From Acanthaster planci (lineage: Eukaryota > Echinodermata > Asteroidea > Valvatida > Acanthasteridae), in the NCBI RefSeq assembly GCF_001949145.1, contig NW_019091384.1, forward strand, positions 2,019,275-2,065,182: a DNA stretch of 45,908 bases, in the 5' to 3' direction. Position numbers and translations under genes: made by a program. This document shows, piece by piece, positions 10,502-22,647 of the stretch (position 1 is the first letter of the stretch; every line of letters begins with the position of its first letter). Under the pieces are notes generated by a model. The model was not told the origin of the DNA. It was given only the letters and a program-made list of their open reading frames with translations, and ran no database searches.

Positions 10502-13500
10502 CTGCAAGAACGAACAAAATCTGGCATTTGCTTCCCCTCAAATGTGACCTATCACGACGAAGCAAGAGTAAAGTCACATCCCGCTCTTTCCTCTTGTGAA
10601 GGTAAAAAGTCAACTACTGAAGTGGAGGTCATTCTTGGGGATTTGCAATATTTGGAAAGAGCAACCATACCTTTGGAAAGCTCTCTTTTTGCCCAAGTAA
10701 AAAATTACCAATATCTCAATTTTTAAAAATCCTGACTCTCTGCTCGTTTCCTGGTGACAGGTCACAAATATTAAAACACTTCTGTTTACCACTTGCTAGT
10801 GGTACTAGTTTTGGAGAAAAATTCTGACTTTGGGAACAGGCACGACAGAACAACCAACTTAAAATACAGCTAAAAGCCACAAATGCTGATTCATAAGAGT
10901 TATCTGAAGAGCATTGGTATATTTCTCACTGCAATGTCGTATTTCTCAACGCTTCCATGCGTGCCCAAGGGGCAATATTTGCTCGTACACTTGTCAGACC
11001 TTGTGCACCAAGTACAAAATGAATGGAGTATTAGCAGGTTTACATGTCGGCCAAAGGTGAGGCAGGCAATCTAGATGTCAGCTACTGGTGCATGTAAGCC
11101 TGTGCATAGCCCGCCCGTGCTTACAGTCTCTGGCACAAAGACCTTATTTTCTGGAAAACCGTCTTCAATCTTGTTCTCTGAACCTATCATATTCAATGTC
11201 ATCTTTAAATGGGATGGTGCCAGAATATTTGGGGTTCCAAGCCTCAATTTCATTTTTTTTAAATGTGGCTTAAAACGTTAGACATAACCGATCACAAATT
11301 TGACATTATTCTACATGTAAACTGGAGGGATATTGAGTCCTCCGATTGGGGCAGATTTCTCCTGATCATGAGGTCATTAACTCGCTTTGGGGTCATTCCA
11401 TAAGGTTAGGGCACAATTTGTGACGGTGTCCTTGTTACATTAGACACAACTGATCATTCTAAATGTAAACTGGCACTAATTTGTGATGAATTTTTATTTC
11501 GTTGCTGTCCTTTTTCCTCTCAAGTTCCCAAAATGAGGTTATCCACAGTTTCAATTCAAGGTGGCTGACACCAGAATACGGTCTAAACTAATGCTTCCAG
11601 CCCCCCTCCCCCAAATGGCTTTAATTCTATTAACCTATAGTGTGCTATGACTTTTTTTCCATACCAGTGGTCGTGTCCAAATGACTTGGTTTCGTCTTGA
11701 AACTAGATGAGTCTATGGTTATGGCAGTAGCCACTTCTCATAGAGTTGTGTGTAACTGCAAGTTGCAGCCAACATTTCGGGTGTGGCAAGAGAGACAGCC
11801 ACTTCTGAATTCGTCCTGATCTGTCATTCCCTTTCCTTGAATTTCTCCATGCTTTATAGTCCTTTTCTACAAGAGTGCAGGAGACCTATTGTTCTCACCT
11901 GGCCGGTTTATCCTCTTGGTTCATGTAGTATCTGATAAAGGCTCGCTCGGCTTGCTCCCGTTCGGTCTCCCCGATCCGGCTCCCGTTGAGCCGTGTCACC
12001 CGCCGCGTCAGCCGGGCAATCATCAGCTGGTGGCGCTCCTTCTCGTCATAGGCCTCAGCCAGCGGGACCCTTTTGAGGCGGACCTCGGCCAGGACTGGGA
12101 AGGCGGCCAAGGCATCGATCTCCTCCCAACTGGCCAAGCCCGTCTCGCTCAGGCACACGCTCCGCAGGCTGGGGAAGTGGGGCCCCACCGCATTCGTCAA
12201 CCCCCGGACGTCGTTCTCCGACAAGTAGAAGGACTCCAGGCAGGGGAACATCTGCCCCAGCTTGGTTACGTCCGTCCAGTCGGTGATGTCATTGCGGTTG
12301 AACTGTAACAGTTTGACTGAATGGTAGGCTTTGCTAGCTGAGTCGACCATTCCATATTTATTCAAGCTTAAATGGAGTTGTTCTAGCCTGGGTAGAACGA
12401 AGAACATCTTACTTTCAAACACTTCATTGAAACCAATCTAACTCTCTTCAAGAACAAGCCTTTAAACAATAAAAGCAGTGACAAGAAAACACAAATCTGA
12501 AAATTAAAGGATTCAAAGCAGCATACCATTTTGCTTCCCAGTGTTATTTACATATGCAGGTCTAGTTTGAAAGGTTTTGAAATTTAAAGTGGTGTTAAAA
12601 AACAACTCATGTCTCAACTAATTCTCTGTTCTTTCAGCAAGTGTTAGGCTGCATCACTTTGCTACTGTAGTGGCTGGATCAGAGCTGTACATGAAAGAAG
12701 TTGCGACATGAGTGTCTCAATTGTTGGAACCAAAATGGTGGATTTTGCATCAGTGCACTATACACATAATGGCGGCATGCTGTACTGCACACATAACGAA
12801 CGGCCATATTGGTTCAAAAGCCTGAAGATGGTGCTGCTGTCTCTATACAAAGCTCTTGGTTGAATTAAAATAGCTGGACATGCGCGTTAACCCCAGCCAC
12901 ATCCAGTCAATTTGGACAAAGCTCTAGTCTACAGTGTTCATTGCAGCTAACTTTACCGTGGTGTGCCGTCCAGCAACACATGCACCGTGCTCCAGGGCAC
13001 CTGGGTGTTGTTGAGGACCAGGTTTGTTATGCCAGCCATGGGAGGGACAGGAGCCAGCTGGACCGGTATGTCGGTGCTGAGTGGGTTACTACTGAGGTTG
13101 AGGAAGCGCAGCTTTGGTATCTGGCCAGTGATGGACAGAACCTGGCCAATGATGGACAGAAACAGAAAAAGAAAAGCAGTGAATCATTGGTGAACAAGCT
13201 CATGAAAGAATGGGTGGGTTCAACTGGTTTTGGCTTTCCAAAACAAAGCCAACTGTAACAAGCGTTGTGGCTACTGAGCCAACAATACTTGCCACGGTAC
13301 TACTAAGATGAAAAAAATTAGTTCCACTCATTGTTTCCCTACCTACCCTATTTTGCTAGAAGAACCTCAGCACGTTTTGTGGGGATGAGTTTTGGACAAT
13401 TTGAAATTCAAAATGCAGCAAGAAAACCCTGTCTAGTTTATACTTTTAAATGTGGTGCAACCTAGCAACGTGCTTCCACGGACTTACACAAGCAACTAGT

Positions 13501-14854
13501 CAACTTGAAAGTGTTGTTCATTTTGTTTGAACAAAAAGATTCCACCTGACTTCTCTAGCACTTTAACCCAGTGAGCACTCTAACCCAGTTAGCACTCTAA
13601 CCAAGTTAGCGCTTTTACCCAGTTAGCACTCTAACCCAGTTAGCACTTTAACCCAGTGAGCACTTTATTGCACACTGAATCAGTTTTATAAGAAAAAGTT
13701 GAAAACAAAATTCCTACCTACCTACACTGTACCTCCTGTACCCTGTTTCCAGATGCCATGTACTAGAGGATGCAGAACTTTTTTTGCCTAATCTAGGGGC
13801 TCAGTATCAAGGACCTACTTGTATAATCCTACTTATCAGGAAATAACTGACTTATGGTCTGTACCTCCTTCCATTCGCTCAGGCTATTCTCCGAGAGGTC
13901 TAACTCCACCACATTCTTGCAAAGCCTTTCTACCTCACCTTCGTCCCCAGCTCCCACAATGCAACAGTAGTTCAGCGCAAGGCACGGTGGGAGATTGATG
14001 GCCCCAGAGTTGGAATCTAGAGGTCAAAACAAGAACTTCTCACATGAGGAACCTTGTGAGGAGGATTCCAAGCCAACATTGTTCCAGTGATTACATGAAC
14101 TTCGGACACCCCTTGAGTTGAATGGTATAACCTTCACGTGATCTGATAATAACGAATAGATTTGTAGCACAATAAACAGTACATTTCACTCTGTAGTACA
14201 TTTGGATCATTCCATAAACACAGGAACCAAGTCCAAAAGTGTGACATTTCTCACTGTCCCTGTTCCACCTTACACGGAAATATCCCTGATATCCCTGGTA
14301 ATTTGCATCAATGAATCACTCTTGGAAATTAAAATGTCCAAAAAATACCAGACATTACTGGAATGTGAAAAAATTTTGGACCGCTATATTACAGAATGAC
14401 CCACGCGCACTGCAATACATGTACTTTGACTGCACACGGGTATGAAGCGCATGCAATCCTCGTCATAAATACTTCTTCCTTCTTCCATGTTGCCAACAGT
14501 GTAAACATGCAGATTGGATGGGTGTGGTTATTAAACCGAAACTGAAGAATTCAGCCATTCAACTGTGATCCAAAATCACAAGGAAATGTTTCAGTTAGGT
14601 TCCCCGAGGCATCGCATCCCTCCCCCCCCAAAAAAATGACTTGTAGTGTTGAAAGGGCAGACTCTTCCTATGGAAAGAGCTCAACATATACCTTTGATAG
14701 CGGGCAAATTGGAAATAATGTTGACCTGGCCCAGGATCATGCCAGAGAGTGGTTCGTCCTCGGTCAGGTACTTCTCCTTGATGGCCTCAGGCAAGGACTT
14801 GCCACCCGCTGCCCCTAGAGGGAGCTCTTCATTCAACATCTCAATCTCGGCCAT
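10183..14854 (-). CDS. TBCEL: Tubulin-specific chaperone cofactor E-like protein (TBCEL), five coding exons
   Basis: Exons 14692-14854, 13865-14016, 12957-13141, 11899-12387 and 10183-10501 join in phase and encode 435 residues (vertebrate TBCEL is about 424). The N-terminal segment has EKYLTEDEPLSG and GAGDEGEVERLC. Leucine-rich repeats follow, including VVELDLSENSL, LRFLNLSSNPL, ITNLVLNNTQVPW, LESFYLSENDV and LRSVCLSETGLASW. The LRR cap has ARLTRRVTRLNGS and RAFIRYYM. A ubiquitin-like domain (about residues 355-435) follows RYHELVATYGNLNPLADVDL. The CAP-Gly domain of true cofactor E (TBCE) is absent, and FIRYY...YHEL...PLADVDLRP is diagnostic of TBCEL. In mammals TBCEL promotes tubulin degradation and affects microtubule stability in the cytosol. 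The start is the first in-frame ATG after a splice acceptor at about 14859, so an upstream 5' UTR exon is likely but was not found. Confidence 0.92.
11390..11440. repeat. Partial copy of a TIR-MITE family (see 41891-42144)
   Basis: In TBCEL intron 4, about 50 bp nearly match the left end of the element at 41891: gggtcattc, then aggtt, gggcacaatttgtgacgg and tccttgttacat. A weaker internal duplication nearby pairs about 11280-11330 with 11442-11480 (both contain taaactgg). Confidence 0.7.
11899..12387 (-). CDS. TBCEL: TBCEL coding exon 4 (main LRR block)
   Basis: 489 nt between acceptor tacccag and donor gtgaga. It encodes LEQLHLSLNKYG to MNQEDKPA with four to five LRRs and the cap. It is markedly GC-rich compared with its introns. 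Confidence 0.93.
12707..12865. repeat. Dispersed repeat C, copy 1
   Basis: About 160 bp in TBCEL intron 3 match 42703-42865 in the ATPase gene. Shared blocks include catgagtgtct, ttggaaccaaaatgg, gctgtactgcacacataac and gccatrttggttc. Short inverted ends around the core (ttggaaccaaaatgg against ccatattggttc) suggest a MITE origin. Confidence 0.75.
12957..13141 (-). CDS. TBCEL: TBCEL coding exon 3
   Basis: 185 nt between acceptor tggccag and donor gtaaag. It encodes KLRFLNLSSNPL and NLVLNNTQVPWSTVHVLL. It ends in phase 2, splitting an Arg codon with exon 4. Confidence 0.9.
13556..13665. repeat. Minisatellite, about 17-18 bp unit, six copies
   Basis: In TBCEL intron 2 the unit taacccagttagcact repeats with small changes (gtgagc for gttagc, ccaag for cccag). 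The outer copies share the gtgagc variant and the inner ones carry gttagc. Confidence 0.92.
13865..14016 (-). CDS. TBCEL: TBCEL coding exon 2
   Basis: 152 nt between acceptor ctctag and donor gtacag. It encodes INLPPCLALNYCCIVG and the first LRR, VVELDLSENSLSEW. Confidence 0.9.
14204..14402. mobile_element. MITE-like element, family B, copy 1
   Basis: In TBCEL intron 1. The ends are imperfect inverted repeats (ggatcattcc... and ...gaatgaccc). Internally it matches 44131-44371 at gtccaaaagtgtgacattt, tgtccctgtt, ggaaatatc and atcactcttggaaat. It is non-coding. Confidence 0.7.
14692..14854 (-). CDS. TBCEL: TBCEL coding exon 1
   Basis: It starts at ATG 14854-14852 (MAEIEMLNEELPLG), preceded by a plausible acceptor ttgtag, and ends before donor gtatat (phase 1). 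SLPEAIKEKYLTEDEPLSG aligns with the vertebrate N-terminus. Confidence 0.85.
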
Positions 14855-14944
14855 AGAGCTACAAGTAGTGTAGAAACAATTGAAAGTCTCAGTTGGGGTT
14901 TCAAAATTCTAAACATTTGAGAATAAACGAGTAAATGCTGCGAC

Positions 14945-15160
14945 ATTCTGTGGAAAAAGTTCCATTCACAGACATCACTTGATACCCTGTTCACAAACCC
15001 CATTATCACAGTCAGAAGAAGTTTTTTAAGTAAACACTTCAATAGGCATTCTGTACTTTCCCTGCTAAATTTGAAATTTTAGGACATGTTATTACTTTCT
15101 CATGACTGATACAATGTATACACTTAAAGGAAAAATTAGTGATGTCCATACATGGGATTC
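14945..15160. repeat. Direct duplication, copy 1
   Basis: This segment matches 15589-15795 in the same orientation, with about 640 bp between starts. Shared blocks in order are ttctgtg, agttcca, acttgayaccctg, cacaaaccc, a ttttccctcctaaatt-like stretch, ggayatgtt and tgctttctgatggct-like sequence. The copies are well diverged. Confidence 0.65.
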
Positions 15161-15296
15161 TCACTAGGTCTACTTTCTCTGACTTGAAGCACAGATGGAG
15201 ACATGACAGCCTGGTTGAAAAACAATTTCAACTTGGCGCAAGGTGCACAAACAAAGACCATGTAGGATTTCAAGCTATTCATGGTGACAGACAACT

Positions 15297-15393
15297 AAGG
15301 TGGAAAGCTTGCAGTAGCACCATGCAAGGATACGATACAGACTCACAGAAAAAATCGTATCCTCGCATGGTGCTACCGCAAGCTGTCCACCTT
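15297..15393 (-). repeat. Near-perfect hairpin, 40-bp arms and 17-nt loop
   Basis: Arms 15297-15336 and 15354-15393 are inverted copies with 37 of 40 positions complementary. The mismatches are A/G, A/C and A/C on the plus strand. As minus-strand RNA the two A/C mismatches become U-G wobble pairs, leaving one true mismatch. Size and shape fit a microRNA-like precursor or a fold-back element. It lies upstream of the TBCEL start and in the same transcription direction. Confidence 0.85.
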
Positions 15394-15588
15394 AAAGACC
15401 ATGTACACTCGGAGAGACACTGGTCACATCTGATGAGTATGCCTTGCACTAACTGCTCACAAAGCTGTGTGTTCAAACAGGACGTTCCCAAGGGACACTA
15501 CTCACTCATTTCTATACTTCCATCACTGTGCACAAATGAGGCCTCTAGTGTGGCTCAATTTTGGCGTCTCCAAAATTGGCCACTACAT

Positions 15589-15795
15589 TATTCTGTGTAG
15601 GGAAAGAGTTCCATATACAGATGCCACTTGACACCCTGCACACAAACCCTATGAGACTGGTCTGAAAAATGTTTTCTCAGAAAACGACTTGGTATTTTCC
15701 CTCCTAAATTGAACTTTTCTGGGGATGTTTATGCTTTCTGATGGCTAATAGGTCACAGTAGGGAGAAATTACTGGCATAAGTGTATGGAATACTT
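15589..15795. repeat. Direct duplication, copy 2
   Basis: Partner of 14945-15160. The hairpin lies between the two copies. Confidence 0.65.
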
Positions 15796-17018
15796 GCCCT
15801 GTGCGAGAGTGAAATAATTCATGGATTAAAGATGAAGGAAATTTATTTCAAAAAAATTGTGTAAATGAAAACAATGTGAGTCTACTGGAAGTGGCCAGTC
15901 GTGCCCAGATTACAGTCCTGTCTTAATAATCCGTTTTGACTACGATTTTGAGTTTTCAAGTTAAGTGAAATCGTAAGACACCCATTACTATTAAAAGCAA
16001 AGCTGGGATTCCGAAGGTGGCACCTAAATTGGCTTCCACTCCCATGTTTCAAAGTATCCTGTATTTTAGAGGGTTTGTATGGCTGCCATCTTGCAGGCCA
16101 GTGCTTCGGTTCCACTGGGTATGCACAAATTTAAAGGAGGTTTCCCTGTGGAACAAAAGACCTGCCCTACATGATGGCTGCCTTGTAAAGCCTCTATAGA
16201 GAGATCAGCGGCTTTGCTCCACAAGCCATCTCTTGCATGGAGCAGGTAGAGGGCAATTCCCATTCCATTTGCAAATAGTGTTGTAATTGCAAAGGAAATT
16301 CACAAGTACCACTTGCCTTTAGGCAAAGCAGATCTATTTACAGCATTAGTCACTGTTAATGGTTACTTGAGTTTACATGTCACTTGCCAGGTACATAACT
16401 TAGGCCTACACACATTGATCAAGTAAATTTAAAACAAAATGTTAAAGAATTTTGGCGAAGGGCGTTTATTTACATCGGCATTTTGGACGTAGCTTTCCAA
16501 TGCTTAACCTCCGTTTCCTTGTTCAAAGTCTGCTCTTCTGGTGGCAAATTTCTTCTGATTCAACCTCCAACTGCATTCCCATAATCGCCTGAACTACAGC
16601 GTTATGACGGTTCCCTAGCTAACTCCATCCGTGAACACGGTGAAGCCACGGAGGTAGAAACAGATGAAATGGACTGCACTATTTGTCAATGGCATTGTGG
16701 CATTGTTTTGCAAGCAGAATTTTCACACTCAACACATCCGCCCGATTAAATACACCACCTACCTCAGTCTATGCAAAACAGCCAGTAGCCCAGACCATAG
16801 AGAAATCCAGATACCCTCCTTCCTGTTGGCAGCTTTTCAGCCAGAAATTTGACCGGACGAAAACAATTTTACGGAGCTCATTCGGTCAATGCATTGTATT
16901 CGGATGTCCTTGTGTATTTCAGCTGGTACCGTTACGTTACTGAATGCACTGTGTGTCAAAACAACAGTGTACAAAGGTCATTGATATGAATATTTAATAC
17001 ATAGCCGCAGTATCTCCG

Positions 17019-17071
17019 TGACGTCACGTATTTACAATGACATAATTTTCTTTATTTAGAATGCCACGTGG
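17019..17071. promoter_or_regulatory. CRE and E-box pair, candidate upstream promoter element
   Basis: A full palindromic CRE (GTGACGTCAC, 17019-17028) is followed 35 bp later by a palindromic CCACGTGG (17064-17071). This could belong to the TBCEL promoter, about 2.2 kb above its first coding exon, but no transcript start can be seen. Confidence 0.3.
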
Positions 17072-17724
17072 AGGCGTTTCGTTTAGCTTTTGTCTAAACA
17101 GTACCTGGACTTTCAGTGAACTTTGATGACAATAGCCACCGATTTACTCGAAGACTGACTAACAGTCTAAAAATACACATGACGGTTTCACCACTCCCGA
17201 AAAGGACGAAACTTTGTGCACATACAAAATGTTAATGAATATCGTAAAGCATCGAAATTACCAAGGGTTCAATATCAAAGTTGAAGACAGTAACGAAGAA
17301 AAGTTCCTCCAAAATACTACTAGTAGGCCTACTACTCATTTAAGGTCACTGGTAAACAAACATGTTTTCTTTTGGGGTGGGGGATTCGGAGAATGGCGGG
17401 AGCTTAATACATGTAGGGCCTACATGTATTTAATTTTTTTCAAGATGACCGCCATTCTTTTCAAAATTTCCAACCACCAGATATTCTCCCAAATCAAAAG
17501 ACATAAAGAAACACGACGGACAAGAGGATCGAACATTGTCTGAAGAGGTTTATAGAGTTTGCTACGGTTTTCCAAGAAATTCGGCGGTGGCCATGTTTGG
17601 GGATAATACAAGTCAACCGCATGACCCGGCGAGTAACAGATATCGGCAGAGTTTTAAAGTTGGGAAGTTCCGATCCGTAGTTGTTTGTCTTCTAGTGGAT
17701 CGGTTAATAATGGAAGTTTTACAC

Positions 17725-17780
17725 TTTACTTTCCGCGCAAAGGTAAAAAAAGATAAAAATCCAAGCGGGCGGGGACGCTA
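17725..17780. promoter_or_regulatory. E2F-like and GC-box motifs
   Basis: TTTCCGCGC (E2F-like) and GCGGGCGGGGAC (a GC box) occur within about 45 bp in otherwise CpG-poor DNA. This could be a TBCEL or unknown promoter; the evidence is weak. Confidence 0.2.
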
Positions 17781-20700
17781 AACCTTTTCCTCATTCTGCC
17801 TAAAATCGTTATCTGTGGACATTTAGATTGAGACGGCAATTACTTGGTAAGGAGTCTGACGGGAGACAGCAAGTACATGCCAGATTTTGACTGAATCGCA
17901 TACAAGTTTCTTGTGCAATGGAGGACCACAGGCTAACAGGCCTATGTCACACTTAATTTACATGCACACTTTCGAATGGAGTCAGTTCGGGTCCACTGGG
18001 CACCCATGGAACACATGTAAAGTGTGGTGTCATCTGTGCAGCTGGTCTAATATTTCAGTGTAATACACGTTTGAGGCATGATGTCCACAATCTTATGAAG
18101 TAAGAACCTTGGAAAAGATGAAAGCTGACACCGCGCTCTCTCGATGCTGCGTTAGACAATCGATAATGAATATTATTCTGAAAGAACAAAAAGGAACCAG
18201 GTTTCTATTGTTAAACTCACAAGGACGATTTATTGTCTTAACAAGGCTGCTGCCTTCATCCTTACATCCCTGCTCAGAGCAAATGGAACCTCCTAAATTT
18301 CTATTCACACAAAAGGAGAGTGCACTGCCTCAGAGGGGATTTTCCTTTCGAAAACACAAGTTCTACGACAAAAAAGAACCATTGAACTGACTGCACAATG
18401 TGATCCAAACTTGTATGTGGGGTGGGACTCTCTGAGTTAAAATGAGATCAGGTCAAATGGACTTGACCACAGCAATGGGGGAAATCCTGAAACTTGCAAA
18501 TCAATGTTCAACACGAGAACTACAAGAAGATGCAACAATGTCCCAAACAGCTTTAACAAATTTTGATATGGGCCAGTTTTTTTTCAAATTAGGTCGTTTT
18601 TCTCTACGGCTGTGCATTTTACCGTGGTGTTTCGATGGGTAAAAACTTGGAGCCGTTGACACAAAACAACCGTTTCGGAAAGAGCCGGCCCTTTGATTCA
18701 CATTAACCGGGTTGGTTGACAGTTCTAAGTCACATCGAATACAAGGAAAACGACCCGCTCTGCCTAGTTAGGTCCAATGGTGCAGGTAAACTACGAGATA
18801 AAAATAAACTACTTGCTACTCATCATTAAACAGAAAGTTGAATCTCAACAGAAAAACGAGTAAACTCTTGCCACTGGAATGAACAAAATACCGATAATTA
18901 CAACTTGTTTGGTCCAATTTTTCATGCACTGCTAAGCAAAGACACGGCATAATCAGACCGGTTGTCCGTCAAAACAAACCGCATCTGGCAAGTAACCTGC
19001 AGACCACGGCTGAGCAGAATCTTGGATCAGCAGTGACACGGAATTGGAACCGGTTGTGAATTTAAACTGAATATTAAAAAAGGAAAACCTGAAATTTAAT
19101 CAAGCATTATGTTATTAGTATTCAATCATCTAGATACATGTATAATTTCATTTTTTTTTAAAGAACCGTCTCCGACTTGGCATTACATACATAAAACAGT
19201 CACTGAATTCCAGGGGGCGTGGTATTCAATAAAAGAATTGCTAACAACAGCACCCTGTTGCTACGGCCAATCCTCATATTAAATTCAACTGCATAGATAA
19301 TCACTAAAAGAGGCGTACACGTGCAACTTTTAATTAATGAATGACGGCACTTTACCTGTTCTGACAAATTTAACGATGAATAGCTAATATTGTTTGCCTT
19401 ATAAGAACACGAAGGGCTGTACTATACTGCGTGCGAATGGACCACTACCGCGTTGTGTAAGCTTGAATTCGTCTGCCCAAATCCTGATATAAGCAATGAT
19501 GACCAAGCAATCACCGAGAATGTAAGAAAATGAAAGCTGACCACGCACTGGTTACCGTAACTTGGATTCACAGCACATCCACAAAGTGTTATTTAAGTCT
19601 TAAGAACGGGATCCTTACATGCGAAGAAAGTAACTACTAAAAACACAAATATCAAAGACTTGCAGCGATGTTGAACATGCAGGAGACAAGCATTTACGTT
19701 GGGTGCATTCCAGGTCCACTTACCATCCCAAATGTGCCGTTCTGTGAGAACACTAATTTGCATAATATTTGCATACTTAACTCATGCAACGCTTGCTACT
19801 GTAATGTGGACGGTGACACATGTACTAGCTACGATTACAATGAGAAACCGTACTGAAGAGGCGTCTTTCTGACTCAACTCAATACGGAAAAACTTTTACT
19901 GGCCAGCACAAAACCCAGTCAAGTGAAACAATGTTGTAACAGTGGGAACTGGCCTACAATTGGTTATAAAAAAAGTACAAACTCTCATTTCAACGTGGCA
20001 ATTTCTTTGACCAATCAATTTACAAGTATTGGGGTCTTTTTTTGTTTTCTTTTGTTCCACTTCTACGAAAACTGGAAAACTGAAGTGAGACGCTACGTGA
20101 ATTCTATGCAGTGCGATGGCTCGTCGAGTAGATTAGAATTAAATGAATGTATATAGCTCATTTCAATACTAGCTGAAAACCAGCAACCTCAAGTCCAGGT
20201 ACCGTATTTTTGAGAACACTAGCCAAGACGGAGACCACTGGGAAAGAGGTGAACAACCCAGAACAAAAGATAAATACCAACTTGGCGCAATGAACCTGTG
20301 ATTTAAGTCATTATTTCATTTTGTGTTACTCACAAAAAACCCTCTTAATTTAAATCAAACAGTGCCACGCATGGGACCCAGTGAGAAGATAACATTCAGG
20401 ATAATCGGAGGGCATGTTGTGAACAACCTACAGTAAAAGTATGAGGATATATAAGCAGAAGAAAAAAAAAGTTTTAGTGATAAATGTACACAAGTAAAAC
20501 ACTAAGCAGGCTACATGATTGATACGTTTTAACTTGAAGACGGAGATGATATTGTACATAATTTCAAATAGGTGTTTCATATTTTCTGGCATCTGTAATG
20601 TCCTGCCTAATAACTGTTTCAAACCGTGGAGTTCTGGCCGTTTCGAACATTCTTCAACTTAAAAAAGTAAATGTGAACACTTTTAACAGAAGAAACATAC

Positions 20701-22647
20701 AATGCTAAAAGAAATGAAGTTTCTTTTACTAATTAAATCCATACTTCCAAACCTGAAAGCTAAGCAAGGAATTCACAATTGTCAAAAACTTTGAGGATGC
20801 TACCTTCTAAATTCAACAATTAATATTTTTTTTCGGGGTGAGGATCAACATTTTTTAGTAACACTTAGAAAAACTTAGATCCTATTTTACGCTTTTCATA
20901 ATTTTAACATGCTAGCTAATCACTTTTACAATTCCATGTACAAATTAACCGACAGTTGTAAATGCTCAACAATTTTTTTTCTGTTTTCTAGAGAACATTT
21001 GTATTTGTACATTAATTTATTGTCTATGAATATATAACATCTGTTCATCTTCAGTGGTTTCATATCAAATTGTATATACGAACAAGCATATTGCAATACA
21101 ACATCAATACTCATTTAACACCAGGTTGCAAAAGTGGATAAAAATAAGGACGAGAACAAGACGTTTTCAAGTTGGAAACGGCCGTTAAAAAATTGTAGAC
21201 TCAAGAAGATTACTTAAACTGGGGATATGCACACAAAGAAACACTACAGCGAACCGGTTACTTGTATGTGGATAAGGGGCTGCCGAATAGGGACACCGGC
21301 AGTCGGTGTTGGGGTACCAGTCAAGGAGGTCATTGATCTTGAGACTATTACCCTTTCTTTCAGGTGCTGTGAAACTCATCTGAGGTTGGAGCGAGGTGAA
21401 AGTTTACCCTCACGTTGACTCAAATGCCGTCATCAACAGCCACAACCCGTGCGGTTGGGTTTGGACTTTTATTCATTACAGTGCAGTGGCTAAAAATAGT
21501 AAGTCCTAACATGTCCGGAAGGTCAAACCCGTGACCTAACGGAAAGTCTCTCTGACGAGGAAAAAGGTAAATGACAAACTTTTGAAAGCCAAAACAAGAA
21601 AAATCTTGCATACAAGTGTGCGCATTATCACTTAAAAATACTACCAGTAGCCAAGAAATTACACTCGTTACTTTGGTTACTTGTGTGCTATACATCTGTT
21701 TTTTTTTATATATCATATCAACACCTTTGTACAATGAACCGGCCACAGTGAACTGGTGCACTCGCGAGCTAGCTTGAATGCTTCCAACTAGTGAGGTGTG
21801 GGCAGGATGATGTGGATACTCTCACGATGAAGAGGTGTACTGTCTTACAGGGGCACAGTGGATTTCACAGGTTATTCATTTTGCCGCTTACGAAAGTTTT
21901 AAAATCCAAGTTTCTGTAGTCTTTTGCATCTAAGAAAAGTTTAACTCCTCAGAAAAAACTTGAAGGGAGCCATCAAAAGCGCACATGTGTGAATTTTCAC
22001 TGCCAGTTTCCTGGAAATCTAAGCAAATCTGTAGTAGGGGAGGAGTGGTTGAAACGTTTTAGGAATGTTACTTGGCAGTGAGTTCCGAGAACTGCCACAA
22101 AATGCGAGATGATTAAGAATTCTTCTGGGTAAAAAATGTTGCTTTACAAGTTAAAAGGGGCAGGTAAGTGAGCCTCCCTCGGAGTAAAATGCCCAAGGCT
22201 TAGACGGCGAATATTCCACTTGCGACATTTAAGACAATGTAACGAGATGTTTACAGTTCCTCCTCAAAATATCTGGCACTGTGTTACATCCGGCCCAATT
22301 CTTCAGTGATGCTTTTGCTGTCCGAATGTTTACATTCATGTGCATCAAAGCCTAGGGGTACGAGCAGTGACAATTTGAAGGAAAGGTTTAAGAATACTCC
22401 AAAGAACCCAACTGTAATTACGACTTAAGAAAGATAAACGTCAGGATAAAAGAAACTATTTTTCTGTACAAAAAAAAAAAATCAGATGTCCCTTCCTTGA
22501 CTGAACATGTTGCTGATCACAGACAACGCGTTTCCCGAACTACTGCGCCAATAACGCCGCCTAAGTCCTTGGTCCTTGAGCTACGCTAAACGTGGTGACT
22601 AACTTGTATTGTCAAATATTCACCATTAATTTATACACACTGTTCAA

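Larger units (their letters stand above)
14861..22640. other. Long interval between TBCEL and the ATPase gene, no protein gene recognised
   Basis: It contains the duplicated segment and hairpin at 14945-15795, candidate promoter motifs near 17020-17071 and 17725-17780, and several thousand bases of AT-rich DNA. The TBCEL 5' UTR exon(s) and part of the ATPase 3' UTR may lie here. No open frame shows a known domain. Confidence 0.55.

Noticed and set aside
11889-12308. 139-residue plus-strand frame
   Set aside because: It is the antisense shadow of GC-rich TBCEL exon 4.
13556-13665. CRISPR-like array
   Set aside because: The repeats are directly adjacent with no unique spacers, and they sit in a eukaryotic intron. 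It is a minisatellite.
10183-14854. Assignment as tubulin cofactor E (TBCE) itself
   Set aside because: There is no N-terminal CAP-Gly domain. The FIRYY, YHEL and PLADVDLRP segments and the total length fit TBCEL instead.
17536-17781. 81-residue frame in a CpG-richer stretch
   Set aside because: No recognisable motif, and the length is within chance for this composition. It may overlap regulatory DNA instead.
19668-19856. Small cysteine-rich frame (62 residues) on the plus strand
   Set aside because: No signal peptide, no neighbouring exons and no known cysteine pattern. It is most likely chance in AT-rich DNA.
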